This document shows positions 15,110 to 24,585 of a stretch of 60,246 nucleotides of DNA, piece after piece; within the stretch, counting starts at the first letter, position 1; each line of letters starts with the position of its first letter. Below the pieces are notes generated by a model. The model did not search any database and had not been told where the DNA came from. It worked only from the letters and a program-made list of their open reading frames with translations. Location: positions 1 to 60,246 of the forward strand of contig CAZLJD010000003.1 of NCBI GenBank assembly GCA_964559865.1, written 5' to 3'. The position numbers and the translations under genes were made by a program. Source of the DNA: JAGHAJ01 sp964559865 [NCBI: uncultured Synergistota bacterium] (lineage in GTDB: Bacteria; Synergistota; JAGHAJ01).

Positions 15110-16672
15110 ATGGAGTTCACAAGTGCGCTGCTATGCAAACTCGTATACGAAATAAACTCCTCTCTAAGAAACAGGAAGCTTTATGAGGTGTCAAAATACA
15201 AGGACACTTTCTACCTAAGCTTCTATCCTGGCAGAAAGACACTGTGTTTTTCCCTAAATCCCACATTCTTCAGAATACACCTGTGTAACAACTTACAAAC
15301 GACAAAAGAATTACACCCATTCCTGTTGATCCTACGGAAGTATATCACTGGAGCCACTCTACAGTCTGCAAAACAACTAAACTTTGATAGGGTTATAGAA
15401 CTAACCTTTACCACAAAGCTAACACCTTACACGGAGAAAACCTTTTACCTTTACATAGAGCTCATACATAGATACAGCAACGCAGTATTAACAGACGAAA
15501 GAGGCATAATACTGGGTACATTCAAAAACATAGAGGGCAACAAAAACAGTGCAAGAATCATCGTAACAGGCATAAAATACGAACCACCTCCTATCGGAAA
15601 AAGATTAAACCCTCTGACCATAACGAAAGAAGAGTTTCTCTCCGTCGCAACGAGTAATCCAAAGTGGAAGAAGCTATTCACAGGTATGAGTAAAGATGTT
15701 GTAGAACTGCTTGATAGTGCAGGTTCTGACACAGAAAAGGCATGGAAACTATTTAAGGAATGGATAGAAAAGGTCAAAAGCCCACCTTTACACCCCATAT
15801 CTCCCGAAATAGAATCACACTACAGGACAAAAGAAGAAAGATCAACACTACAAATAGAGTTCTCTCGTGCTACGAAGTCCATTAAAAAGGGAAAAAACCG
15901 CCTTGTAAAAAAGTTACACAGTATAGAGGAAGAGTTAAAAGAAGCATACAACTTTGAACACTACAAACAACTTGCAGAGAGTCTACTCACATACAAAAAC
16001 CAAGTCAAACACGAGGAGGGGAAAATAACTGTACCCAACATATACAAGCCAGGGGAGACATTTACCTTAATCCTAAACAGAGATACAAACTTAAATAAGG
16101 AGGCAGAAAGGCTCTTTAAACACTACAAAAAGCTAAAAAGGAAACTCGAGATACTACCAGATGTAAGGGCAAAGCTATTAGAAAAGCTATCCTCAATAGA
16201 AGAGATGGAAAGAAGGCTCCCAGAGATGTCATTAGAGGAGCTAAAACAGGTATCAAACACCGTAGAAAAGGAAGTAGAAGATAGTAAAGGCAGGTTACCG
16301 TATCGGAGGTTTGAAGTGGAAGGATGGGATATATTGGTAGGTAAAAACAGCAGGACAAACGATATTCTCACATTCAAGATAGCAGACAGGGAAGACCTAT
16401 GGTTCCACGCAAAGGACATCGGCGGCTCACACATAGTCCTAAAAACAAGCAGAAAAATCACCCCTCCAGAGAGGATAATAAGGATTGCAGCCGAAATAGC
16501 TGCTTTTTACTCAAAAGCACATACGGGGACAAAGGTAAGGGTAGATTACACAAAAAGGAAGTATGTAAAGAAACCTCCTCATTCTCCCGAAGGATATGTT
16601 ACCTACAAGAAACACAGATCCATTCTGGTAAAGAAAGCCCAAGTACTGCAAGACATTCTACAAAGTCCATAG
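15110..16672 (+). CDS. rqcH: ribosome quality-control protein RqcH (NFACT/Rqc2 family)
   Basis: A 520-residue NFACT protein. In Bacillus, RqcH binds stalled 50S subunits with peptidyl-tRNA and adds C-terminal Ala tails. Seen: the N-terminal NFACT-N region (about 1-180, with FSLNPTFFRIHL), a coiled-coil middle (about 235-400, KKGKNRLVKKLHSIEEELKE), and the NFACT-R domain with VGKNSRTNDILTFK, DLWFHAKDIGGSHIVL and VDYTKRKYVKKP. The length is close to the usual 560-570. The family is also annotated FbpA or fibronectin-binding. Its 3' end overlaps the convergent rluD-type gene by 74 bases. Transcription appears leaderless. Confidence 0.92.
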   Translation: MEFTSALLCKLVYEINSSLRNRKLYEVSKYKDTFYLSFYPGRKTLCFSLNPTFFRIHLCNNLQTTKELHPFLLILRKYITGATLQSAKQLNFDRVIELTFTTKLTPYTEKTFYLYIELIHRYSNAVLTDERGIILGTFKNIEGNKNSARIIVTGIKYEPPPIGKRLNPLTITKEEFLSVATSNPKWKKLFTGMSKDVVELLDSAGSDTEKAWKLFKEWIEKVKSPPLHPISPEIESHYRTKEERSTLQIEFSRATKSIKKGKNRLVKKLHSIEEELKEAYNFEHYKQLAESLLTYKNQVKHEEGKITVPNIYKPGETFTLILNRDTNLNKEAERLFKHYKKLKRKLEILPDVRAKLLEKLSSIEEMERRLPEMSLEELKQVSNTVEKEVEDSKGRLPYRRFEVEGWDILVGKNSRTNDILTFKIADREDLWFHAKDIGGSHIVLKTSRKITPPERIIRIAAEIAAFYSKAHTGTKVRVDYTKRKYVKKPPHSPEGYVTYKKHRSILVKKAQVLQDILQSP

Positions 16673-17525
16673 GGAGGCAGGAGACAAACTCCATCTGCTT
16701 CCCACTGCGTGGGTGAAACACCACAAGCCTATATGCATGAAGGCATAACCTATTTATCCCCTTAGGGCTACTCTTCCCATAGATAGCGTCTCCAACAACA
16801 TGATGCTTTATATAAGAAAGGTGAACCCTTATCTGGTGTGTCCTACCAGTATGTAATCTCACCGACAACAGGGAAAAGCTACCACTCTTACCGATCACCT
16901 TGAATGTAGTCCTGGCATACTTTCCGCTCTCAACTACAGCCATCTTCTTCCTATCATGTGGAGAACGGCCAATAGGAGCAATCACTTCGCCTTCTCCTAC
17001 GCTAAAACTTCCTGACACTGCTGCTATATATTCTTTCTCTACCCGACGAGATGAGAATTGCTCTGCAAGGTTCACATGCGCTTCATTATGCTTTGCAATA
17101 ATAAGCAGACCTGAGGTATCCTTGTCAAGACGATGGACTATGCCAGGCCTTATCCTACCACCTATGTCTGAAAGTCCTCCAACATGGTAAAGAACAGCAT
17201 TTACAACTGTACCAGCAGCATTACCAGGGGCCGGATGGACAACCATACCAGCAGGTTTATCTACAACAATAATGTCATCATCTTCGTAGACTATAGGAAT
17301 ATCTATAGGTTGTGGCTCTGAAACAAGCTCCCTTGTATCAGGTAAACTATACTCTATAATATCTCCTTTGCTCAAAACAAAGGACTTTTGCACTCTCCTA
17401 CCGTTAACAACCACAAGACCATCAGATATCATTCGTTGGGAGACCGAACGTGATATATTCAGCTTCCCAGCCAGAAACACATCTACCCGATCACCATTAT
17501 CCACATCAACTACAATCCTACCCAT
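16599..17525 (-). CDS. RluD-family 23S rRNA pseudouridine synthase
   Basis: A 308-residue protein. Residues 12-75 form an S4 RNA-binding domain (DVFLAGKLNISRSVSQRMI). The catalytic domain follows with the signature GIVHRLDKDTSGLLIIAK, whose Asp is the catalytic residue, plus LHTGRTHQIRVHLSYIKH and VVGDAIYG. It converts uridines in large-subunit rRNA, and RluD-type enzymes of this length usually act on helix 69, although RluC-like substrates cannot be excluded. The last 15-20 residues (SLPEWICVSCR end) are unlike the family and lie in the overlap with rqcH. It is the last gene of a minus-strand run, four bases after the thioredoxin gene. Confidence 0.92.
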   Translation of the reverse strand: MGRIVVDVDNGDRVDVFLAGKLNISRSVSQRMISDGLVVVNGRRVQKSFVLSKGDIIEYSLPDTRELVSEPQPIDIPIVYEDDDIIVVDKPAGMVVHPAPGNAAGTVVNAVLYHVGGLSDIGGRIRPGIVHRLDKDTSGLLIIAKHNEAHVNLAEQFSSRRVEKEYIAAVSGSFSVGEGEVIAPIGRSPHDRKKMAVVESGKYARTTFKVIGKSGSFSLLSVRLHTGRTHQIRVHLSYIKHHVVGDAIYGKSSPKGINRLCLHAYRLVVFHPRSGKQMEFVSCLPMDFVECLAVLGLSLPEWICVSCR

Positions 17526-17529
17526 AATC

Positions 17530-17847
17530 TCAAATGTTTTCCTCTATCATCTTCCTTATGTGCCCTATAGAGTAAACCCCTACCATCTGGTCTATTACAT
17601 TACCATCTTTGAAAAGTAGAATGTTAGGCAATGCCCTAATCTGATACTTAGATACCATAGCAGGAGACTCGTCTACATTGGCTCTAAGAAATTTCACATC
17701 TTTAAATTCTTCCGAAAGTCTATCCAACATGGGAGATATTTGCTTACATGGAGCACACCATTCTGCCCACATCTCAAGCAAAACAACCCCCTTGAAGTTT
17801 AGGATCTCCCCAACGAGTTCGTCATCTGTTATAGACTTAACTACCAC
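17530..17847 (-). CDS. trxA: thioredoxin
   Basis: A 105-residue thioredoxin with the active site WAEWCAPCKQISP (the usual WCGPC has Ala here) and cis-Pro in IRALPNILLFKDG. It reduces disulfides in cytoplasmic proteins. No signal peptide or anchor. The start is a GTG with AAGGGGG upstream; that ribosome site lies over the end of nagA, so the two are translationally linked. No thioredoxin reductase is in the window. Confidence 0.92.
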   Translation of the reverse strand: MVVKSITDDELVGEILNFKGVVLLEMWAEWCAPCKQISPMLDRLSEEFKDVKFLRANVDESPAMVSKYQIRALPNILLFKDGNVIDQMVGVYSIGHIRKMIEENI

Positions 17848-17848
17848 A

Positions 17849-18994
17849 TCAAAACCCCCTTTTCACATACTTCGTCCTCCCACCAACAATGGTAAAATAC
17901 ACATCAAGATTGTTATCAAAAACTACCATATCTGCATCCTTACCGATAGAGAGGCTACCCTTACTTACAAGACCCATGCTCCTTGCAGGATTCAAGGTAG
18001 CCATAGAGACAACTTCATGCAAAGGCAGAGCCGTTGCTCTCCAAAAATTAAATATTGCCTTATTCAATGTAAGTGCACTTCCAGCAAGCGTTCCATCTTC
18101 AAACCTCACAGAAGTCCCATCGTAAAATACCTTTCTACTTCCCCACAGATCGTAAGTACCATTGTCTCCAAGTGCAACCTTCGTAGAATCAGAAACAAGT
18201 ACAATCCTTTCCTTTCCTTTGAGTCTGACAACGAAATTATAGAGATCAGGTGAAACATGAACATTATCAGCTATAAGCTCACAGTAAACTAAATTACTCA
18301 TCAGAACTGCCCCTACTACACCAATATCCCTATGATGAAGTGGCTTCATTCCGTTAAACAGGTGCGTTGCACGGTTTACACCCATAGATATGGCCTTCAT
18401 TGTATCCCTGCAACTGGCCTCGGTATGCCCCACAGAGAGATATATACCATCCACAAGTGCTCTTTTGGTAAAATCCATACCATCATCCATTTCAGGTGCA
18501 TATGTAACTATCTTTATCAAATCTTTGTATTCCACTACGAGACTGTAGTCAGGACGGATAATGTTAGCCCTATCGTGCGCTCCTGCCCTTTGGGGATTGA
18601 TAAACGGCCCTTCCAGATGAACACCTAATATGTTAGCACCTTCAACATCCTCCTTGACCAACCTTACATTATCCAAAACACCTTTCACAGAATCCCAGTC
18701 TGCAGAAACGGTAGTAGGTAGAAATGAAGTCACCCCTACCCTGCTAAGGGCTACGCTCATAGCTTTCAAAGCCTCTGGAGTAGCATCCATGGTGTCTTTT
18801 CCAGCTATGCCATGAATATGAGTGTCTATAAAACCTGCAGAAAGATACATACCACGAGCATCTATTACATTCACACCATCCAGTCTAAGCTCTTTGAGAT
18901 CTACCACATCTCTTATCTTTTCATCAAATAACACAGCCTTATTCTCAAGGATAGCATCCCCGACAACAATCCGAGCATTCACCACAGCATTCAT
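17849..18994 (-). CDS. nagA: N-acetylglucosamine-6-phosphate deacetylase
   Basis: A 381-residue amidohydrolase that removes acetate from GlcNAc-6-phosphate in amino-sugar or peptidoglycan recycling. Seen: metal-site motif DTHIHGIAGKDTMDA, HLEGPFINPQRAGAHD (metal-binding Glu), SVGHTEASC, THLFNGMKPLHHRDIG, and catalytic Asp in LVSDSTKVALG. The C-terminus ADMVVFDNNLDV is typical of amidohydrolases. The ATG overlaps the lspA stop as ATGA. No nagB or sugar transporter is nearby, so it more likely serves recycling than growth on chitin sugars. Confidence 0.93.
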   Translation of the reverse strand: MNAVVNARIVVGDAILENKAVLFDEKIRDVVDLKELRLDGVNVIDARGMYLSAGFIDTHIHGIAGKDTMDATPEALKAMSVALSRVGVTSFLPTTVSADWDSVKGVLDNVRLVKEDVEGANILGVHLEGPFINPQRAGAHDRANIIRPDYSLVVEYKDLIKIVTYAPEMDDGMDFTKRALVDGIYLSVGHTEASCRDTMKAISMGVNRATHLFNGMKPLHHRDIGVVGAVLMSNLVYCELIADNVHVSPDLYNFVVRLKGKERIVLVSDSTKVALGDNGTYDLWGSRKVFYDGTSVRFEDGTLAGSALTLNKAIFNFWRATALPLHEVVSMATLNPARSMGLVSKGSLSIGKDADMVVFDNNLDVYFTIVGGRTKYVKRGF

Positions 18995-19437
18995 ACAGAA
19001 TCCCTCAATCTACGAGGTTTAATCTTCTTCAAAACAGCCATAAGCCCCCCAACTACGATAAGAATATCAGCAACATTAAAAGTATACCACCACTCCACAT
19101 ATATAAAATCCACAACATAACCATAAAAAAGCCTGTCAAATAGGTTACCAGCCACTCCAGAGAGCAACATAATATACTCAAACCACAGTCCTCTATCAAA
19201 ACCAACCACCAAAAACACTATCACAGCAAAACCTACTCCTACAATCACAAATGAGGGGACACCCTTCATACCAAAGGCTATCCCCTCATTGTGTACAACA
19301 ACAAAAGATACAACACCTCTAACAACCCTATCATTGATACCTGAAAAGAAAGTTATGGCAATATACTTTGTCAACCTATCCAAAAGAAAGAAAAACGCAA
19401 AGAGCAAAAGCCACTTAACTCTCAATCTCTCTGACAA
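18991..19437 (-). CDS. lspA: lipoprotein signal peptidase
   Basis: About 148 residues. LspA is the inner-membrane aspartyl protease that cuts prolipoproteins after diacylglyceryl transfer. Seen: DRLTKYIA in the first helix, VVHNEGIAFGM, LLSGVAGNLFDRLFYGYVVDFI with the first catalytic Asp, and FNVADILIVVGG with the second. Four membrane helices are evident. The start is uncertain: the frame is open well into ileS, and the TTG at 19437 gives MSERLRVKWLLL and the usual length; a TTG at 19425 is an alternative. Either way it overlaps the end of ileS and is probably translated by coupling. Confidence 0.9.
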   Translation of the reverse strand: MSERLRVKWLLLFAFFFLLDRLTKYIAITFFSGINDRVVRGVVSFVVVHNEGIAFGMKGVPSFVIVGVGFAVIVFLVVGFDRGLWFEYIMLLSGVAGNLFDRLFYGYVVDFIYVEWWYTFNVADILIVVGGLMAVLKKIKPRRLRDSV

Positions 19438-22213
19438 TAGCTGCACATCTCGCACACAGGTGTGGATGTGCAGCATCTTTCCCAACATCCGGCGTCCTTC
19501 TCCAACACCTCGCACACTTTTCACCTTCGGCAGGTAGAACCCCAACCACTATGCCATTTTCCTCATCTTCATAGCGCACTTCAGCGTCAACTACATCTCC
19601 AACAGTAACAGCAGAAACTATAAGAACATCTTCAAACTCCCTTTGTGTAATGGAATTCACTGCATCAAGTATGCTACCCTCTTCTATCTGTAATTGCACA
19701 CCGGCCTCCAAAGAATGACCTATTATCCCCCTATTTCTGGCCATTTCCAATGCCTTTAAGACCGCCCTCTTCACAAGAACGATCTTCTCCCACCTGCTCT
19801 CAAGTTCACTGTCTTCATACTCCTCCTGAGGGTAAGGCATATCTTCCATAAACACAGATTCACTTCCCCTTTCAGGTATGTAGCTCCATATCTCCTCTGC
19901 AGTAAAGCTCATCAAGGGCGCAATCATCACTGTCAGTTTCTTCAGAATATCATAAATCGCCGTCTGAGCAGATCTCCTCTCAAGAGAATTTGGCAAAGAG
20001 ACATAAAGCCTATCTTTCAAAATGTCCAAGTAGAAAGAGCTAAGAAATGTCGTACAAAACTGATATATAAGGTGATAAGGTAGATGAAATGCAAATTCCT
20101 CATATCCACCCCTTACCCTCTTTACAAGTTTGTTGAGTTCTATCAACGCATACCTATCAAGTTCAAGCATATCCCCATACTTCACCGCATCCCTGGAAGG
20201 CAAAAAGTCGTACAGGTTACCAAGGATAAAACGAGATGTATTTCTTATCTTACGGTATGCTTCTACAAGCTGTCTTATAATGTTATTAGATATAGATACA
20301 TCATATCTGTAGTCCGAAGAGGCAACCCACAATCTCAATATATCAGCACCATATTTGGATATGACCTCCTGAGGGACAATTACATTGCCAAGAGATTTTG
20401 ACATCTTTCTCCCCTGCTCATCTACAATGAAACCATGAGTCAAAACCGTATCGTAAGGTGCACGCCCCCTTATAGCAACAGATGTTAACAGAGACGTTTG
20501 GAACCACCCTCTATGCTGGTCACTCCCCTCAAGGTACATATCGGAAGGCCACCTTAAATAGTCCCTATCACCTTCAAGAACTGCATAGTGACTCGAACCA
20601 GAGTCAAACCACACATCAAGAATGTCCATACCCTTCTGTATGTTGCGGCTCCCACATGCTGGACAATAAGCAAGGTCTCCCAATATCTCCTCCGGCGTGT
20701 ACCTGTACCACCCATCTGAACCTTCCCTCTCGAAAAGATCTCTTACTCTATCTATTGTCTGAGGGGTCATTATCTCCTTACCACAATCCTTACAGTAAAA
20801 TGCTGGTATCGGCACCCCCCAAACCCTCTGTCTGGATATACACCAATCTGACCTATCCCTTACCATGCTCGTTATACGCTCTTCGCCCCAGTAGGGAACC
20901 CATTTGACCTTCTTTATCGAATCAAGCACCTCGTTCCTGAACTTATCCACATCCACAAACCACTGCTTGGTAGAACGGAATATAACAGGTTTTTTGCACC
21001 TCCAACAGTGAGGATAGGAGTGCTTAATCTCCCCACTGTAAAGGAGCATACCGTTTTCTTTCAAAATCTCTACCACCTTACTGTTTGCCTCATCATACCT
21101 TAAACCAGCAAGGTACGGAACCTCTTCCGTAAAAACACCTTTGTCATCCAAGGGAGACATGGTATCAAGGCCATACTTAATTCCTGTCTCATAGTCCTCT
21201 CTACCATGCCCAGGTGCAGTATGGACACAGCCTGTACCTTCATCCATTGTCACATATTCCGCCATAACAATAGGCACAACTCTATCAACAATCGGGTGTT
21301 TCAACTCAAGCATCTCCAATTCTTTTCCCAGTACAATCCTACTTCCTATCTCTCCCGAAAGCTCCAACTCCGACATCAGTTTATCCCTGATATCAGCAGC
21401 TACTATTATGTATTCCTCTCCAACCTTTATCCATCCGTACTTGAAGTCTGGATGTAGTGCCACTGCCATATTAGATGGTATAGTCCACGGTGTAGTAGTC
21501 CAAATAAGCACATACACATCTTTTTCCTGCAACTCCGGAAACACTGACGAAACCTCTCCAACCACCCTAAACTTCACATATATAGAAGGAGAAGATTCAT
21601 CCCAATACTCTATCTCCGCTGCAGCCAACGCAGTCTCGCAGTTCGGACACCACAAGACAGGTTTTTCACCCCTGTATATATAACCATTTTCAACCATCTT
21701 CTTGAAGACTTCTATCTCCCTCGCCTCATATTTCGGCAGAAGCGTAATGTAAGGTTCATCCCACAACCCAAGCACACCTAACCTCTTAAACTCTTCCCTC
21801 TGAATATCTACATACTTCAATGCGTATTCTTTGCACTTCGCTCTTAGAAGAAGGGGGTCCATTTCCCCCTTCTTTATACCCTCTTCTTTTGTAACCCTAT
21901 GTTCTATAGGGAGTCCATGCGTATCCCACCCCGGAACATAAGGGACATAATAACCTGACATAAGCTTATACTTTACAATAAAATCCTTCAGGATTTTATT
22001 AAATGCCGTTCCCATATGTATGTTGCCGTTAGCATAAGGCGGGCCATCGTGCAGTATGTATGCTTCAGCCCCTTTCCTCTTATCCAAAGCGTTTTTGTAA
22101 ACCTCATTCTCTTGCCAAAACGCCAGCAACCCCGGCTCCTTCCTTGGCAGATTAGCTTTCATAGGAAACTTAGTCTTAGGAAGGTTCAAAGTATTCGCAT
22201 AATCATCTTTCAA
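19415..22213 (-). CDS. ileS: isoleucyl-tRNA synthetase
   Basis: A 932-residue class I synthetase. Seen: the HIGH-equivalent GNIHMGTAFNKILKDF, the WCISRQRVWGVPIP block, the editing CP1 domain (LIWTTTPWTIPSN, DEGTGCVHTAPGHG), KMSKS in QGRKMSKSLGN, and a C-terminal zinc finger CARCWRR...CARC. Further Cys pairs in CKDC...CPAC suggest a second zinc site in the CP domain. I prefer the TTG at 22213 (MKDDYANTLNLPKT) because AAGGAG lies nine bases upstream and abuts the ATG at 22222; the ATG would add only three residues. This is the bacterial (mupirocin-sensitive type) form by its C-terminal zinc domain. Confidence 0.96.
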   Translation of the reverse strand: MKDDYANTLNLPKTKFPMKANLPRKEPGLLAFWQENEVYKNALDKRKGAEAYILHDGPPYANGNIHMGTAFNKILKDFIVKYKLMSGYYVPYVPGWDTHGLPIEHRVTKEEGIKKGEMDPLLLRAKCKEYALKYVDIQREEFKRLGVLGLWDEPYITLLPKYEAREIEVFKKMVENGYIYRGEKPVLWCPNCETALAAAEIEYWDESSPSIYVKFRVVGEVSSVFPELQEKDVYVLIWTTTPWTIPSNMAVALHPDFKYGWIKVGEEYIIVAADIRDKLMSELELSGEIGSRIVLGKELEMLELKHPIVDRVVPIVMAEYVTMDEGTGCVHTAPGHGREDYETGIKYGLDTMSPLDDKGVFTEEVPYLAGLRYDEANSKVVEILKENGMLLYSGEIKHSYPHCWRCKKPVIFRSTKQWFVDVDKFRNEVLDSIKKVKWVPYWGEERITSMVRDRSDWCISRQRVWGVPIPAFYCKDCGKEIMTPQTIDRVRDLFEREGSDGWYRYTPEEILGDLAYCPACGSRNIQKGMDILDVWFDSGSSHYAVLEGDRDYLRWPSDMYLEGSDQHRGWFQTSLLTSVAIRGRAPYDTVLTHGFIVDEQGRKMSKSLGNVIVPQEVISKYGADILRLWVASSDYRYDVSISNNIIRQLVEAYRKIRNTSRFILGNLYDFLPSRDAVKYGDMLELDRYALIELNKLVKRVRGGYEEFAFHLPYHLIYQFCTTFLSSFYLDILKDRLYVSLPNSLERRSAQTAIYDILKKLTVMIAPLMSFTAEEIWSYIPERGSESVFMEDMPYPQEEYEDSELESRWEKIVLVKRAVLKALEMARNRGIIGHSLEAGVQLQIEEGSILDAVNSITQREFEDVLIVSAVTVGDVVDAEVRYEDEENGIVVGVLPAEGEKCARCWRRTPDVGKDAAHPHLCARCAAIVREIES

Positions 22214-22226
22214 ATCTACCATCTCC

Positions 22227-23594
22227 TTAATATAGTAGTTTCATATATTCAGAAACATCTCCTATCTCTTCAAAGTGGAGCGTCTTTTCCACTATCTCAT
22301 CTATCCTATCGTTCGATATTTTACCCTTGGCATTGCTCTCGAACTTAGATATAACTTCCTCATCACTCATTGGATTTTCAGGCTGTCCCTTTGCATAATC
22401 CTCTTGCTTCTTGAACTCCTTTCCATCCTTCGTCTTTATAGTAACTATTGCCCTCTTAACCTTAGGGAACAACGCATCTATTTCAGGGTTTGCGACAACC
22501 TTTATCCTCTTCAGCATATCTCTCACAGCAGGGTCAAATATCACATCCTCGCTAAAGTGCTCTGGCAAAACATTACCCTTCACAACAGCAACTGCAATAC
22601 AGTACGGTAATGAGTGGTCCGCAGTTTCCTTTGTGGTAGGATTATACTTACTCGGATCGGAGAGTATATCCGCTCCCCTGGTAGTAGTCTCAATCAATAT
22701 GCTCTCTACACTTTCATAGCTTATAGATTCACCATGCACAAGTTCCAAAACAGCAGTTATAGGCTGGTGAGTCAGTGCTTCGGTCGGAAACGCCTTATAG
22801 CCACACTCTCTGGTAATGAACTTCTTGCCAAGACCATCAAGTAACACATCTTTATTCCACTCCACATCCTTTATAACTTCAAAGAGCCCCTCCTTACCCT
22901 CAAAGACCTCAACAGGACCAGTATATCCCGTACTCGCCAACATAGCCGCACGGACGCCTGCCTCCACAGCCATTGGATCTGCAGTATTCTTCATGTTCGT
23001 TAGATGCCCTGCAACAACCCCACCAAGGGTAAAGTGACTCGAACCACTTATACCTATCGCAGCCGTAAGCTGTTCCTCATTAAGTCCAAGCACCCTCCCC
23101 GCAACAACTGGGCTAACAAACTGTGTCAAACTTGCATGGTGCCATCCGATCTCCCGAATACCAGGGTGAGCTGCCATACACATTCTCAACTCGAGCTCAT
23201 ACGCTATAACCATCGCCACCAGAGCCTCTTTACCACTGACCTTTTTATACTCACCAGTGCTCAATGCCGCCGGGATAATATCAGAAGGATGAGAAGGATC
23301 CTCCTTCCAAAATATATCGTTGTAATCTAACGCTCTTATGAGTAAAGAATTCATCAAAGTAGCGTTAGGTAGATTGGTTTTCGTCCCATAACCTATGACT
23401 GTAGCTTGTTCCCTTCCACCCAACTGTTCAATATACTTGTGTGCATTATCCATATCCTCATTTTTGAACGCTGCCAGAGCACAACCAACACTATCAAGCA
23501 AAAACCTCTTCACCTCTTTAATTACATCCTCGGGTATCTCTTCGTACTTCAATCCAACAGCAAACTTTGCCCACTCTCTGCTTACAGACGACAT
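22227..23594 (-). CDS. MmgE/PrpD family protein
   Basis: A 455-residue MmgE/PrpD protein. The family includes 2-methylcitrate dehydratase and aconitate decarboxylases. Seen: the N-terminal helical domain (FLLDSVGCALAAFKNED, RALDYNDIFWKEDPSHPSD, where the D-x-x-D/H block is the conserved active-site loop), HHASLTQFVSPVVAGR and ITRECGYKAFPTEALTHQPI. The exact substrate cannot be told. The start chosen has GGGGGG eight bases upstream. It follows two hydroxyacid dehydrogenase genes and precedes ileS, so its pathway may be hydroxy- or tricarboxylic acid breakdown, but no citrate synthase or lyase partner is visible. Confidence 0.85.
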   Translation of the reverse strand: MSSVSREWAKFAVGLKYEEIPEDVIKEVKRFLLDSVGCALAAFKNEDMDNAHKYIEQLGGREQATVIGYGTKTNLPNATLMNSLLIRALDYNDIFWKEDPSHPSDIIPAALSTGEYKKVSGKEALVAMVIAYELELRMCMAAHPGIREIGWHHASLTQFVSPVVAGRVLGLNEEQLTAAIGISGSSHFTLGGVVAGHLTNMKNTADPMAVEAGVRAAMLASTGYTGPVEVFEGKEGLFEVIKDVEWNKDVLLDGLGKKFITRECGYKAFPTEALTHQPITAVLELVHGESISYESVESILIETTTRGADILSDPSKYNPTTKETADHSLPYCIAVAVVKGNVLPEHFSEDVIFDPAVRDMLKRIKVVANPEIDALFPKVKRAIVTIKTKDGKEFKKQEDYAKGQPENPMSDEEVISKFESNAKGKISNDRIDEIVEKTLHFEEIGDVSEYMKLLY

Positions 23595-23607
23595 AAAACA
23601 ACCCCCC

Positions 23608-24585
23608 TTAGTGAGATTTTCTAATCTGTTCACCGTTCAAAAGGTTTGGTGGAACCTCACCTTCAAAGGCTGCCCTGATATTCTTTGCAACGAGCTTCCC
23701 CATCTTCAGCCTTGCATGATAGGAAGCACTTCCTATGTGAGGTGTTAACACTACCCTCTGCAAACTCAGTAGCTCTGGTGATACATACGGCTCCTTTTCA
23801 TACACATCAAGCCCAGCTCCTCTTATCTTCCCGTTCTTCAATGCACGCACCAAAGCTACCTCATCTATAACTGGACCTCTTGCAGTATTTACAATAATAG
23901 CCGAAGGCTTCATCAAACTTAACGCTCTCTCATCAACAAGGTGGTGAGTCTCCTTGGTGTAAGGGACATTTAAAGAGATAAAGTCAGAATCTCTAAAGAG
24001 GGTATCAAGGTTAACATACTCTGCCCCAAGCCTCTCTACCTCTTCATGCCTCCGTCTGCTGTAATATAACAGCCGCATGTCAAAGCCAACTCCTCTGCGC
24101 ATCACCGCCATCCCAATCCTTCCAGCACCAACTACTCCCAATGTCTTACCGTATACATCTTCTCCCAAAAGAAGCAAAGGATCCATCCCTTTAAATCTAC
24201 CCTCTCTAACAAACCTATCACCCTCAACTACCCTCCTCGCAACCGCCATCATCAGCGCCCATGCGAGGTCCGCAGTTGCTTCCGTAAGCACGTCTGGTGT
24301 GTTGGTGACGAGTATCCCCTTCTCAGAGGCAGCATCTATGTCTATGTTGTTGTAGCCAACTGCATAATTCGCTATTATAACGCATCTACGCATACTAAAT
24401 ATGATCTCCTTATCAATACCTACACCAGGAAGAGGCACAACAGCATCTACATCCTTAACCCTTTCTATCAACTCCCTCTTAGGTATAACCTCACTTTTTT
24501 CATAGATCTCCACATCTCCCAATGTACGAAGTTCATCCAGTATCTCATCCAACAATCTCCTTACGACAAATATCTTACGACGCAC
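23608..24585 (-). CDS. D-2-hydroxyacid dehydrogenase (glyoxylate/hydroxypyruvate reductase-like)
   Basis: A 325-residue NAD(P)-dependent dehydrogenase. Seen: nucleotide site GKTLGVVGAGRIGMAVMRRG near residue 150, NTARGPVIDEVAL with catalytic Arg near 235, Glu in LDVYEKEPYVSP near 260, and catalytic His in LTPHIGSASYHAR near 285. It is closest in look to archaeal GyaR glyoxylate reductases. It begins at GTG, overlapping the end of the upstream GarR-like gene by 11 bases. Together the two could reduce hydroxypyruvate/glyoxylate and tartronate semialdehyde to D-glycerate or glycolate. Substrate assignment is inference. Confidence 0.88.
   Translation of the reverse strand: MRRKIFVVRRLLDEILDELRTLGDVEIYEKSEVIPKRELIERVKDVDAVVPLPGVGIDKEIIFSMRRCVIIANYAVGYNNIDIDAASEKGILVTNTPDVLTEATADLAWALMMAVARRVVEGDRFVREGRFKGMDPLLLLGEDVYGKTLGVVGAGRIGMAVMRRGVGFDMRLLYYSRRRHEEVERLGAEYVNLDTLFRDSDFISLNVPYTKETHHLVDERALSLMKPSAIIVNTARGPVIDEVALVRALKNGKIRGAGLDVYEKEPYVSPELLSLQRVVLTPHIGSASYHARLKMGKLVAKNIRAAFEGEVPPNLLNGEQIRKSH

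Noticed and set aside
19415-19437. Long N-terminal extension of LspA reading through ileS
   Set aside because: The open frame reaches 19545, but the extra residues are not membrane or signal sequence and would exceed the family length; the start near 19437 fits better.
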